The notes under the pieces were generated by a model. It ran no database searches, had not been told where the DNA came from, and worked only from the letters and a program-made list of their open reading frames with translations. Source: Aster yellows witches'-broom phytoplasma AYWB (lineage in GTDB: Bacteria; Bacillota_I; Bacilli_A; Acholeplasmatales; Acholeplasmataceae). Taken from it: DNA of 64,000 nucleotides. The position numbers and the translations under genes are program-made. This document shows, piece after piece, positions 9,696 through 18,759 of the stretch. The stretch spans positions 496,001 through 560,000 of the forward strand of contig NC_007716.1 of the NCBI RefSeq assembly GCF_000012225.1, given 5' to 3'. The stretch's first letter is position 1; every line of letters begins with the position of its first letter.

Positions 9696-10015
9696 TATTT
9701 TAAAATATTAAAAAAATTAATAATAAAGATTTTATTCAATAAAAAGATCTTTAAAAGTTTGCTAAATTTGAAAGTAGGAACCTTTTTAGCTGGAATGTAA
9801 ATAGTTTTACCAGTTCTTGGATTTTTTCCTTCGCGAGCATTTCTGTATTTTGCTCCAAAGGTGCCAAAACCTGTTAAAGTAACTTTTTTATATTCTTCGG
9901 TTTCTTCAAAAGTTTGATAAATAAGTTCAATAAAGTTATTAAGAAATTTATTAGCTTCTTTTTTAGTAATACCATTTTTTTCAGCTAATTTTCTTAAAAA
10001 TTTTAATTTGTTCAT
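9695..10015 (-). CDS. hup: HU-family DNA-binding protein
   Basis: A histone-like protein that bends and compacts DNA as a dimer. It has the HU core: N-terminal helices (LAEKNGITKKEANKFLNNFI), the beta saddle signature TLTGFGTFGAKYRNAREGKNP and the DNA-binding arm KNPRTGKTIYIPAKKVPTFKFS. HU is normally about 90 residues; this one has 106, with a hydrophobic tail (LLNKIFIINFFNILK) instead of the usual charged end. The tail could be a real extension or the result of a late frameshift. A near-consensus promoter and an AAAGGAGG site precede it. Confidence 0.92.
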   Translation of the reverse strand: MNKLKFLRKLAEKNGITKKEANKFLNNFIELIYQTFEETEEYKKVTLTGFGTFGAKYRNAREGKNPRTGKTIYIPAKKVPTFKFSKLLKIFLLNKIFIINFFNILK

Positions 10016-10048
10016 TTTTTGCCTCCTTTTCTTTTTATTTACGTACTT

Positions 10049-10077
10049 ATTATAACATCAAAAAAAATAATTTACAA
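10049..10077 (-). promoter_or_regulatory. Sigma-70 promoter of the HU gene
   Basis: On the minus strand TTGTAA and TATAAT are 17 bases apart, with an extended -10 (TGT before TATAAT). The predicted start is about 25 bases upstream of the ribosome site. Confidence 0.8.
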
Positions 10078-10165
10078 GCGAAAACCAACAATCATTTGCA
10101 ATTATTTTCGTTTTATTCTTGATTGGTTTCGGGGACGTTTGCAAAATTGAATGGTAAAAAATAAT

Positions 10166-11155
10166 TTAGAATTCGCTTTTGTAAGGTCTTTGAATTAAAG
10201 TTGCAAAAACAGTGTCAAAAGGTTTGGATTCAAAAATTAATTGATAAGAGGCTTGAATAATGGGAAGATCTAAATTATGTTTTAATTGCAATTGATAAAA
10301 AGCATTAAGAGTTTGGAATCCTTCGACGGTTTGCAAAGAAGAGTCAATAATTTGTTGATAAGGAATTCCTGCAGCAATTTTGGCGCCAGCATTAAAATTT
10401 CTGGAATATTTGCTAAAAGCAGTCACAATTAAATCACCTAATCCTGGAAGTCCCAAAACAGTTTGGGGGTTTCCTTGATAAAAAGTAACTAACCTCGACA
10501 TTTCTAAAATACCACGGCTCATCAAAGCTGCTTGAGAATTAATTCCAAAGTCCTTGGCTACTAAAATACCATTAATGAGGGCTAAAATATTTTTAAAAGC
10601 ACTGCAAATTTCATTTCCTACCAAATCAGAAGAAGTATATACTTTCAAATAATTAGGGCAAGAAAATAATTTTTGAATTTCCAAGGAAAAAACGGGATTG
10701 GAAGAAGCTGCAGTCAGCAGAGTTAATTTACGCAAAATAACTTCTTCGGCATGCGATGGGCCCATTAAGGAAGCAAAATTAGCTAAAAGAGGAGCAGGAA
10801 TAACTTGTTTGACAATTTCAGAAACACGCAAAAAAGTTAAAGGTTCAATGCCTTTGGAAACATTGACAAACGATTTAGGATTAGTTAACATAAGGGTAAT
10901 TTTTTTTAGAAGATGACGCATGAATTTCATAGGAACTGCCAAAACTATCAAATCAGAATATTCAAGGGTTTGTTTAAGGCAAGAAACTGCTTTGACATTT
11001 AATAACGGAGTATTAAAAATAGGGTGTTTTCCTTGATTTATTTTTTCCACATAAGAAAGGTTGGTGTCATAGAGTAAAACTTGATTGTTGTTATCAGTTA
11101 AAACTTGTGCCAAAGTAGATCCCCAAGCACCACTGCCAATAATAGTAATTTTCAT
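10166..11155 (-). CDS. gpsA: Glycerol-3-phosphate dehydrogenase [NAD(P)+]
   Basis: Cytosolic enzyme that interconverts dihydroxyacetone phosphate and glycerol 3-phosphate, the backbone of membrane lipids. The NAD-binding motif GSGAWGSTLA is at residues 7-16 of the preferred ATG start. VSKGIEP, MGPSHAEEV and the conserved lysine region CSAFKNILALINGI follow, and the C-terminal half contains GLPGLGDLIVTAFSKYSRN. The frame extends nine codons upstream, but MKITIIG is the normal N-terminus. Length (329) is typical. Confidence 0.95.
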   Translation of the reverse strand: MKITIIGSGAWGSTLAQVLTDNNNQVLLYDTNLSYVEKINQGKHPIFNTPLLNVKAVSCLKQTLEYSDLIVLAVPMKFMRHLLKKITLMLTNPKSFVNVSKGIEPLTFLRVSEIVKQVIPAPLLANFASLMGPSHAEEVILRKLTLLTAASSNPVFSLEIQKLFSCPNYLKVYTSSDLVGNEICSAFKNILALINGILVAKDFGINSQAALMSRGILEMSRLVTFYQGNPQTVLGLPGLGDLIVTAFSKYSRNFNAGAKIAAGIPYQQIIDSSLQTVEGFQTLNAFYQLQLKHNLDLPIIQASYQLIFESKPFDTVFATLIQRPYKSEF

Positions 11156-11359
11156 AAAATATAGCTTCTTTCTTTTAATCAAAATAGCAAAAAGAGTAAT
11201 GAAAAAAATTATAGAAAAAAGAAAAAAGGTTTTTTGATAATTAAAAATAAGGTTGAATTTTCTTCAACCACTTATAATTAAATCACAAAGTAAGAACAAA
11301 TAATAAAATACTTTCAAATAAAATGCAAAAAGAAGGTGGGAGGGGGGTTCAAAATAGTT

Positions 11360-12799
11360 TTAAAAATTAGACTTTTTTTTATGAAAAATAATTTTAAGGG
11401 GCGTTCCTTCTAAATCAAGGTTTTTTCTAAATTGATTTTTTAAAAATCTTTCATAAGAAAAATGAATATATTTAGGGTCATTAACAAAACAAAGAAATTC
11501 AGGAGCTTTAGTTTTAGTTTGAAAAATATATTGAAACTTAGCTTTTTTTTGATTAAAGAAAGTGGGGGGTGTAATAAGAGTTGCTTCTTGCAAAATATCG
11601 TTTAAAAGACTAGTACTAAACTGACTTTTATAATTGTTAAAAACTCGTTTTAAAATAGCAAAAATTTGAGTAAGACGACTTTTTTTCAAAGCTGATAAGA
11701 AAATAACAGGCGCATAAGATAAAAAAACAAATTCTTGACGAATTTTTTGCTCAAAGTTCTTTAGGGTATTTGTATCTTTTTCTAACAAATCCCATTTATT
11801 GACAATAATAATGCAAGCTTTGTAATTTTCTAAAATAAACCCTGCAATATTTTTATCTTGTTCTAAAATACCTTCTTTAGCATCTAGAACTAAACAAGCA
11901 ATATCTGCTTTTTCCAAAGCACCTAAAGCACGCAAAAAGCTGTATTTGTCTTCTTGTTCATAAATTTTACCTCTTTTTTTAATACCTGCAGTATCAATAA
12001 TTTGGTATTTTTGCCCATCATTTTCAAAAAAAGTATCAACAGCATCGGTGGTAGTTCCTGCCATATCAGAGACAATCATTCTTTGGGATGCTAAAAGAGA
12101 ATTAGTAAGAGTTGATTTGCCAACATTGGGGCGTCCCACAACACAAAATTTAATAATTTTGTTTTCTTCTTTTTCTTGGTTTTGTTTTTGTTCTGGTTCT
12201 AACAGTTGTTTTTCTGGGATTTCATAATTCGATTCAAAAAGCGAACTTTGCAAAGATTTATCTGTTGGAAGTGCTTCTAAAAAGGAAGAATCAGAAGTTA
12301 AAGAAGCATCACGCAAAAGAAAAACAATTTTATCTAACAAATCACCTATACCAACGCCATGTTGAGTACTAATTGCAAAAGGAGTATCGAATCCAAGAGC
12401 ATAAAATTCATAAGTATTGAATAATAAATTGTGGTTGTCAATTTTATTGACTGCCAAAATAACTGGTTTTTTTGTTTTATACAAAAGTTTAGCTAAATAA
12501 CTATCATTTTGAGTAAGTCCTATTTGACCGTCAACTACAAAAACAATTACATCAGCTTCATCAACTGCAAGTTGGGCTTGTATTTTAATTTGTTCCAAAA
12601 AGGGAGTTGATTTAATTTCGATACCACCCGTATCAATAACGCCAAATGTTTTAGTAAGCCAATGGGCAGTAGCATAAATACGGTCCCGAGTAATGCCTTT
12701 TTTTTGATGAGTAATAGCGTGTCTTTTTCCAATAATGCGGTTAAACAAACTTGATTTGCCGACATTAGGACGACCCACAATAGCAATTTTAAAAGACAT
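11360..12799 (-). CDS. der: Ribosome assembly GTPase Der (EngA)
   Basis: Double-GTPase needed for 50S subunit maturation. Two G domains are visible: the first with GRPNVGKSS at residues 8-16, DTGG and NKID, the second with GRPNVGKST near residue 220, DTAG and NKWD. A KH-like C-terminal domain follows. The linker carries a glutamine/glutamate-rich stretch (EPEQKQNQEKEE). The start codon directly follows the cmk stop with no gap, and the ribosome site GGAGAG lies inside the cmk end, so the two are translationally coupled. A C6 tract in a C-rich stretch follows the stop by 12 bases. Confidence 0.96.
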   Translation of the reverse strand: MSFKIAIVGRPNVGKSSLFNRIIGKRHAITHQKKGITRDRIYATAHWLTKTFGVIDTGGIEIKSTPFLEQIKIQAQLAVDEADVIVFVVDGQIGLTQNDSYLAKLLYKTKKPVILAVNKIDNHNLLFNTYEFYALGFDTPFAISTQHGVGIGDLLDKIVFLLRDASLTSDSSFLEALPTDKSLQSSLFESNYEIPEKQLLEPEQKQNQEKEENKIIKFCVVGRPNVGKSTLTNSLLASQRMIVSDMAGTTTDAVDTFFENDGQKYQIIDTAGIKKRGKIYEQEDKYSFLRALGALEKADIACLVLDAKEGILEQDKNIAGFILENYKACIIIVNKWDLLEKDTNTLKNFEQKIRQEFVFLSYAPVIFLSALKKSRLTQIFAILKRVFNNYKSQFSTSLLNDILQEATLITPPTFFNQKKAKFQYIFQTKTKAPEFLCFVNDPKYIHFSYERFLKNQFRKNLDLEGTPLKIIFHKKKSNF

Positions 12800-13471
12800 T
12801 TAAGCTCTCCTTTTTTTTTCAATTAAGGTAGTAATTTTGGCAATTAATTCATCAATTGATAATTCGGTAGTATCTAGCAAAATGGCATCTAAAGCTTTAG
12901 ACAAGGGTGCAAGATGGCGATGATAGTCTTTATGATCGCGTTCCTTGAGTTGTTTCATAATTTGAGTAATATCTGTGATTTTGCCGTTTTGGGCATCTTC
13001 TTGTTGTTTTCTCAAAGCTCTTTTAGTAATGTTGGCAGTAAGAAAAATTTTTAAATTAGCATCTGGCATTACAACTGTTCCAATATCTCTTCCATCCATA
13101 ATTAAATTAGGAGTATTGGCGCAAATTTCTTTTTGCAATTTCAATAATTTAGTTCTTACACCAGGAATCAAAGCTACAGAAGAGACATGTTTTTCGACAT
13201 CCAAAGACTTAATTTTTAAAGAAACATCTTCTTGATTAAGAAAAATTTTATTACAAGAATAAGAAAGATTGATTTTGTCTAAAATTTGATTAAGGCTTTT
13301 TTCATTATGCCATGAAACTTCATTTTCTAACAAATATAAAGTTAGCGCCCGAAACATTGCTCCGGTATCAATGTGATTCCAACCTAATTTTTGGGACAAC
13401 TTTTTACTAATAGTACTTTTGCCCGACCCTGCCGGACCATCAATGGCGATTTTAAAACTTCGCATATGCAT
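12800..13471 (-). CDS. cmk: Cytidylate kinase
   Basis: Phosphorylates CMP and dCMP to the diphosphates. The P-loop GPAGSGKS is at residues 12-19, and the CMP-binding DGRDIGTVV motif is near residue 125. Length 223 is usual. The first ATG has AAGGAG ten bases upstream and is kept over the ATG two codons later. It is the first gene of a cmk-der pair, a common Gram-positive arrangement. Confidence 0.95.
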   Translation of the reverse strand: MHMRSFKIAIDGPAGSGKSTISKKLSQKLGWNHIDTGAMFRALTLYLLENEVSWHNEKSLNQILDKINLSYSCNKIFLNQEDVSLKIKSLDVEKHVSSVALIPGVRTKLLKLQKEICANTPNLIMDGRDIGTVVMPDANLKIFLTANITKRALRKQQEDAQNGKITDITQIMKQLKERDHKDYHRHLAPLSKALDAILLDTTELSIDELIAKITTLIEKKRRA

Positions 13472-13512
13472 ATATAACTAACTCCTTATAGCGATCTTAA
13501 ATTTACTTAAAA

Positions 13513-14250
13513 TTAATTAGGTATTTGAGTAGTTAAGGTTTTTAATTTTTTAATTTCATGAATTTTTAAAGGGCGATAAGCACCTATTGTGAGATTTTCA
13601 ATAGTTAAAAAAGAATAACGATAACGCTTTAACTTTAAAACTTGATATCCTAAAGCTTGCATCATTTTGCGAACTTGCCTGTTTTTTCCTTCAGTTATTA
13701 CCAGCTTTAACCAAGTAGAAGGTTTAGGCATATAAGAAATTTTCAAAATATCAATTTCTTTACAAACAGCCAAATATTTTTTATCAATGATAATTCCTTT
13801 GCAGAATGTGGAAAGGTCTTTTTTTTGCAAACAAGCATTAATTTTAACATGATATTCTTTAGGAATACAAAAGGAAGGATGGGTTAATTTTTGAGTAAGA
13901 TCGCCGTCATTAGTAATTAAAAGAAGCCCTGTAGTATTAAAATCAAGGCGCCCTATCGGATATAATCTTTGTATACTTGCTTCTTCAATTAAATCCAAAA
14001 CAGTAGGGCGATTTTTTTTATCTTTGGCAGTGGAAAGAAATCCATTAGGCTTGTTGAGCAAAAAATAAGAATAAGTGGCTTTGGTGATCGGTTTGTCATC
14101 CAAAGTTATAATGTCGCTGGAAGATACTTTGGTTCCTAATTCAGAAATAATTTTGCCATTGACTTTAATGCGTTTTTCCAAAATTAAAATTTCTGCTTTT
14201 CTTCTAGATGCGACGTTTGCATAAGCCAAAACTTTTTGTAATCTTTGCAT
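13513..14250 (-). CDS. rluB: 23S rRNA pseudouridine synthase, RluB/RsuA family
   Basis: Converts a uridine of large-subunit rRNA to pseudouridine. An N-terminal S4 RNA-binding domain (QRLQKVLAYANVASRRKAE) leads to the synthase domain with FLLNKPNGFLST and the catalytic GRLDFNTTGLL, aspartate at residue 103. The RQVRKMMQALGYQVLKLKR motif is near the end. The exact target base (RluB versus RsuA type) cannot be settled from sequence reading. It lies 41 bases upstream of cmk in the same direction. Confidence 0.9.
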   Translation of the reverse strand: MQRLQKVLAYANVASRRKAEILILEKRIKVNGKIISELGTKVSSSDIITLDDKPITKATYSYFLLNKPNGFLSTAKDKKNRPTVLDLIEEASIQRLYPIGRLDFNTTGLLLITNDGDLTQKLTHPSFCIPKEYHVKINACLQKKDLSTFCKGIIIDKKYLAVCKEIDILKISYMPKPSTWLKLVITEGKNRQVRKMMQALGYQVLKLKRYRYSFLTIENLTIGAYRPLKIHEIKKLKTLTTQIPN

Positions 14251-14360
14251 TATTTTCCAATTCTTCCTTGTTTAATTTTGTATTTGCGTATTTAAAACGC
14301 ATTATTAAAATATTGTTAAAAAATGTTTTTTGTTTTTCTAATAGTTAAAAATATTGTGGA

Positions 14361-15212
14361 TTAAAAAAAATAACGCGGATAGTATTTATTTTCATCCAAG
14401 ATATCATAATAAGCAACAAAATTTTTATTACTATCTTTAACTATAAAAGGTTTTTGGGTAATTATTTGTCTTTGGTCTAAATAAGTGCCGTTTTTTACTA
14501 ACTTAATTAAATAATCATTTAAAATAAGTTCATCATAAGAAGCAAAAAAAATACTATCCAAAATCAAATCATTGAGTTCTAAATTTTCAATAGTTTTAGC
14601 ATTTTGTAATAAATGAGTGCCAATTGCAGTTCTTTGCAAACGAAGAAGAGCTCCATAAGTATTTAATTGCAAAGCTAGATCACGAGCAAGACTTCTAATA
14701 TAAGTTCCTTTGGAAACATGTACCAAAAAATCTACTTGGTCGTGACAAAACAAAGATTTTTTTTCAAAATGATGAATAAAAACTTCTCTTGGAGGTATAT
14801 CTACAACTTGATTTTGGCGTGCTAAACGATACATTTTTTGACCTTTAATTTTGACTGCTGAAAACATAGGAGGTATTTGCCAATACTTTTTTTGATGAAA
14901 AGATGCAAAACTTGTTTGGATAGCAAAATCATTTAAAGGGATATTTTTAGTATCCAACAATTTACCTTTCACATCCAAAGTATCATAATGTTTATTAAAA
15001 AGAAAGGTTCCTTGATAAGTTTTTGAAAGTTTATCGAACAAAAAAGCCAGTTTAGTGGCTTTACCCACACAAACAATTAAAAGTCCTGAGGCTAAAGGAT
15101 CAAGCGTTCCTGTGTGTCCTACTTTGTCAAAATGAAATTTTTTTTTAATTTGAAAAACTACATCATGTGATGTCATCTTTTCTGGCTTGTTGACTAAAAA
15201 AAAACCGTTCAT
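14361..15212 (-). CDS. truB: tRNA pseudouridine-55 synthase
   Basis: Makes pseudouridine 55 in the T loop of tRNAs. The catalytic motif HTGTLDPLASGLL has its aspartate at residue 38. YQGTFLFNKHYDTLD, the IPPMFSAVKIKGQKMYRLAR stretch and the KGTYIRSLARDL motif follow in the normal order. Length (283) is near the family norm. It is 33 bases downstream of trxA in the same direction. Confidence 0.95.
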   Translation of the reverse strand: MNGFFLVNKPEKMTSHDVVFQIKKKFHFDKVGHTGTLDPLASGLLIVCVGKATKLAFLFDKLSKTYQGTFLFNKHYDTLDVKGKLLDTKNIPLNDFAIQTSFASFHQKKYWQIPPMFSAVKIKGQKMYRLARQNQVVDIPPREVFIHHFEKKSLFCHDQVDFLVHVSKGTYIRSLARDLALQLNTYGALLRLQRTAIGTHLLQNAKTIENLELNDLILDSIFFASYDELILNDYLIKLVKNGTYLDQRQIITQKPFIVKDSNKNFVAYYDILDENKYYPRYFF

Positions 15213-15245
15213 AACGTTTGATTTTGCTTTCGTTTTGTGGTAAAA

Positions 15246-15566
15246 TTATTTATAAGAATGTAAAAATTTAAGCAAGTCTTCTTTATTTAGAAATCCGCTA
15301 TGTCTTGCTAATTCTTTTTTATTTTTGTACAAAATAAGGGTGGGGAACCCAGAAACGTCTTTTTCTAATGCTAATTGTCTAAAAAAATCAACGTCTACTT
15401 TGTAAAAAAGAATGTCTTGTTCTAAAGTGCAAACTTCTTCCAAAACAGGCAATAATCTTTGACATGGAGGGCACCATGTAGCAAAAAAATCAACAACTAC
15501 CAATTGTGGGGTAGCAGTTATGGTCTCAAAATCTTGTCCTTGATAATTCATTAAATTACTCATCAT
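15246..15566 (-). CDS. trxA: Thioredoxin
   Basis: Small cytosolic dithiol protein (106 residues) that reduces protein disulfides. The thioredoxin fold is clear: VVVDFFATWCPPC at 23-35, then KVDVDF, then the cis-proline segment VSGFPTLILYKN. The active site is CPPC rather than the usual CGPC, which in this family tends to shift the redox potential. AGGAG precedes the tandem ATG start. It heads a trxA-truB pair. Confidence 0.93.
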   Translation of the reverse strand: MMSNLMNYQGQDFETITATPQLVVVDFFATWCPPCQRLLPVLEEVCTLEQDILFYKVDVDFFRQLALEKDVSGFPTLILYKNKKELARHSGFLNKEDLLKFLHSYK

Positions 15567-15962
15567 ATTTAAAACTCCTTTTGTTTTTTTGGTATTTGGA
15601 TTTTGGCATACACCAATTTATTATAATTTAAAAAAATGTTAATTAATAAGGATATGTTTTAGTTATTTTAATTTTTTAAAAAATGAAAAAATGATTTTTT
15701 TATGCATCATATTTTTTTTGGAACTTTGTTCGTTTGAGAATTGTTTTATAATGCGTTTAATATTGATGCAAACATAAAGCAAAAACGCAAATGAAGACAA
15801 AGGAAAGGATTATTTTAATTAATAATTTTATACAATCAAAATATTTTTCTTCTTGGATAACAAAAACTTTGTATTTAAGAGAAGCTATTTTTTGTTACAA
15901 AATGTTTTGCGAAATGGGTTTTAGTTTGCAATAAAAAGTGGTTACGTTGCAGGTTTGAATGG
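15567..15962. other. Intergenic stretch between trxA and the ftsH remnant
   Basis: These 396 bases hold no gene on the strand of the neighbours. The plus strand carries a TATAAT box at 15747-15752 and a 47-codon open frame, described separately. Nothing else is recognised. Confidence 0.5.
15791..15934 (+). CDS. Possible small ORF, unknown
   Basis: ATG to TAA gives 47 residues, beginning MKTKERIILINNFIQSKYFS and ending KMFCEMGFSLQ. It runs opposite to all genes around it, with a TATAAT about 40 bases upstream (15747-15752) and TTTGTT 16 bases before that. No convincing ribosome site precedes the ATG. The composition (W, C, M, R spread through) looks protein-like rather than random AT sequence. 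It may be the surviving N-terminus of a lost gene. No family is recognised. Confidence 0.35.
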   Translation: MKTKERIILINNFIQSKYFSSWITKTLYLREAIFCYKMFCEMGFSLQ

Positions 15963-16980
15963 TTAAATTTTAATTTCTTTCATATCTTTTATTTGTTTGC
16001 TTTGTAAAAATTCTTTGATTCTTTGATTAAAGGTTAGTTTAATTTCACTAAAGTTTTGGAATAATAAAAACATTTTTTTAAAATATCTCTTTTTAAATCT
16101 TCTTTATAATTAACCGATATCGAATTGTAACTAAAAAAACGTGTTAGTTCTTGGGATTTGTGAAAAGCCTCAACAAAATCAGAACAAGCTTTATCAATAA
16201 TTATTTCGCAAATCACTTATTTAGCAGCTTTTCCTGCTAAAAAAACGATAATTTCTTAGATTAAAGTTTCTTTTAATAAAATATTAGGATTTTGTTCTTT
16301 GGAAAATAAAGTAAATAATTTTATCCGAAGAGTGTGGAATCAAAGAAACTGAACTTAAAAAAAGAGTGTTTTTGACTTAGCTGATAATTATTTTAGCAGC
16401 TTCATTAGTAGCAATAATTTCTTTTTCTTTTTTTTCTGCTTGCAGCATCAGCTATATTTTTGCCTTTAGCAAATAATTCTAAAATAGCTTTTTGTGCTTT
16501 AAGGTCAGGTAGTAAAATATTAACTACATAATTAAAACGTCCTGGACGAAGCAAGGCATAGTCTAGAGCTTCTACTCTGTTAGTAGCAACTATCACAATG
16601 AAAGTATTTTCATTATCTCCGGATTTAAATACCATCCATTTGATGTTGTTTCCTTTTTCTTGTTGGCTAAAATCGTTTCTATCAATAACAAAAGAATCAA
16701 TTTCATCAATAAAAAATAATGCTTGTTTTATGGGTTTTTATTTTTCCAAACAAATATCTTACTTTTTTTAGCACCATCCCCACGAATTCTTTGCAAAAAA
16801 TCAGTAAAAATAAAAGCATAAAAGGACGCATCTGATTCGCCCGCCAGTACTTTGCAAGCAAGGTTTTTTCCTGTTCCTGGAGGACTGTGATAATAATATA
16901 ATTCCTTTGTGAATTTTGACTACTGCTTAAAAGTTCTTTTTTAAAAAATATAATTATTGTAGCCATAACCATTCTTCGAG
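15963..16980 (-). pseudogene. ftsH: FtsH (HflB) ATP-dependent zinc protease, degraded
   Basis: The minus strand carries fragments of an FtsH protease in the right order across several frames. The P-loop region appears as a broken PPGTGK followed by LLAKYW-RANQ, then KKVRYLFGKIKTHKTSIIF (Walker B side). Next is IVIVATNRVEALDYALLRPGRF and DLKAQKAILELFAKGKNIADA from the AAA second region. Later comes the peptidase-domain text IIVFLAGKAAK, then CSDFVEAFHKSQELTRFFSYNS. The N-terminal membrane part and the HExxH zinc site are not found, so the gene is both truncated and frameshifted. Phytoplasma genomes carry several ftsH copies, and this is a dead one. Confidence 0.8.
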
Positions 16981-17111
16981 AAATTAAATTAATTATGAAT
17001 CTATTATTAAATGTGAACATATAAATGTAATAATATAAAAAAAGAAGCATCAAAATAAATTAAGTCCAAACTCATTAAAATAAATAAAATTATTGTGTGT
17101 TAATAATTTAA

Positions 17112-18674
17112 TTATATAGGCAAAATCTCATCAATTTCCAAGCGATTAAATAAAATATGATAATTGTCTAATTTTTGACTTGGAAGAATCCCGAAAGTAT
17201 CTAAGCTTTTAAAAGTAATATCCGAGGCTTTGAGTTGAGTTAAAATTTTATTAGCTGTTTGAGGTAAAAAAGGTTGTAATAAAACCCCTAAAAACCTTAA
17301 AGCTTCTACCAAAGAATATAGTGTGTGGTCTAATAGTTGTTGTTTTTCAGGATTTTTAAATAAATTCCAAGGCTCTACTAAATCAATGTATTTATTAGCA
17401 AAACGAGCCAAATTAATAATTTTTTTAAGGGCATCTCCCACTTTGTAATCTTGCATTTTGAGACGAACTGAAGGAAGAGTTGCTAAAGTTTGTTTGGATA
17501 AATCAAATTTAGGGTCTAAATTAGATGTAATTAAAGTTTTAGATAAATTATTTTGACGATAAATTTTTATCATCCCAAAAACTCTATGAACTAAGTTTCC
17601 CAAAACATTAGCTAGATCACTATTGTGCCTTTCTACTAACAATTCATAAGTGATATTACCATCTTGAGCATAAGGAATTTCTGATAGAACAAAATAACGA
17701 ATGGAATCCACCGGAAAATGCTTTAACAAATCATCAACGTACAAAACGTTACCTTTAGATTTAGACATTTTATTTTTATCAAATAAAATCCATGGATGGG
17801 TTAAAAACTGTTTGGGCAGCGAAATTTCAAGTGCCATCAATAAAATAGGCCAGTAAATGAGATGAAACCTTAAAATATCTTTACCAATGACATGCATATC
17901 GCAGGGCCAATATCGATTAAACTGGCTATTTTCAGATGTAGGATTGTAGCCTAGTCCGGTTAGATAATTGCTTAGAGCATCAATCCAAACATAAATCACG
18001 TGTTTGGGATCAAAAGGAACGCGAATGCCCCACTTAAAAGAAGTTCTAGAAACAGACAAATCTGATAATGGTTCTTTTAATAAATTTAACAGCTCTTTTC
18101 TTTGGGCATCAGGTTTAATCAAGGAGGGGTTGTTTTCTAAATATTTCAATAAATGGGATTGGTATTTGGAAATCTTAAAAAAATAAGTTTCTTCACTGAT
18201 TAAAATAGGAATTTCACCATTAGAAGTTTTTCCATCAATTAAATCTTTGGGAGCCACATAAGATTCTTCAGAAACTGAATAAAGTCCTTGATATTTTCCT
18301 AAATAAATATCTCCTTTTTTCCATAACTTGTCAAAGATGGCTTGAACTGTTTGTTTATGGTTAGGGTTGGTAGTTTTGACAAATTTATCATAACTTACTT
18401 GCATTAAATCATAAATTCTTTTTATTTCCAAAGATATTTGGTCTACATATTCTTGTGGATTTTTACCTTGTTGCAAAGATTTAGCAGCAATTTTTTGTCC
18501 GTGTTCATCGGTTCCTGTTTGAAAAAAAACATCAAATCCTTCTAGGCGTTTAAAACGAGCAATGGCATCAGCTAAAATGCATTCGTAAACGTTGCCAATG
18601 TGTGGAATGCCAGAAGCATAGGCAATCGCTGTGGAAAGAAAAAATTTAGGTTTTTGTTTTTGGGTTGTTTTCAT
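17112..18674 (-). CDS. metG: Methionyl-tRNA synthetase
   Basis: Class I synthetase that charges initiator and elongator tRNA-Met. The HIGH-type motif PHIGN is at residues 24-28 and KMSKSKGNV is near residue 300. The zinc-knuckle region reads GLYSVSEESYV with no cysteines, so it is the zinc-free form. At 520 residues it lacks the C-terminal tRNA-binding EMAP domain of longer forms. AAGGAG precedes the ATG. It is the last gene of the truA-tmk-holB-rsmI-metG run. Confidence 0.96.
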   Translation of the reverse strand: MKTTQKQKPKFFLSTAIAYASGIPHIGNVYECILADAIARFKRLEGFDVFFQTGTDEHGQKIAAKSLQQGKNPQEYVDQISLEIKRIYDLMQVSYDKFVKTTNPNHKQTVQAIFDKLWKKGDIYLGKYQGLYSVSEESYVAPKDLIDGKTSNGEIPILISEETYFFKISKYQSHLLKYLENNPSLIKPDAQRKELLNLLKEPLSDLSVSRTSFKWGIRVPFDPKHVIYVWIDALSNYLTGLGYNPTSENSQFNRYWPCDMHVIGKDILRFHLIYWPILLMALEISLPKQFLTHPWILFDKNKMSKSKGNVLYVDDLLKHFPVDSIRYFVLSEIPYAQDGNITYELLVERHNSDLANVLGNLVHRVFGMIKIYRQNNLSKTLITSNLDPKFDLSKQTLATLPSVRLKMQDYKVGDALKKIINLARFANKYIDLVEPWNLFKNPEKQQLLDHTLYSLVEALRFLGVLLQPFLPQTANKILTQLKASDITFKSLDTFGILPSQKLDNYHILFNRLEIDEILPI

Positions 18675-18759
18675 AAAAACTCCTTAAATAAATGGTGGCA
18701 AAAAATATTTTTAATTATGGGTTGTTAGAAAAAATCTGCATGTGGTTTGAAAAATCAAA

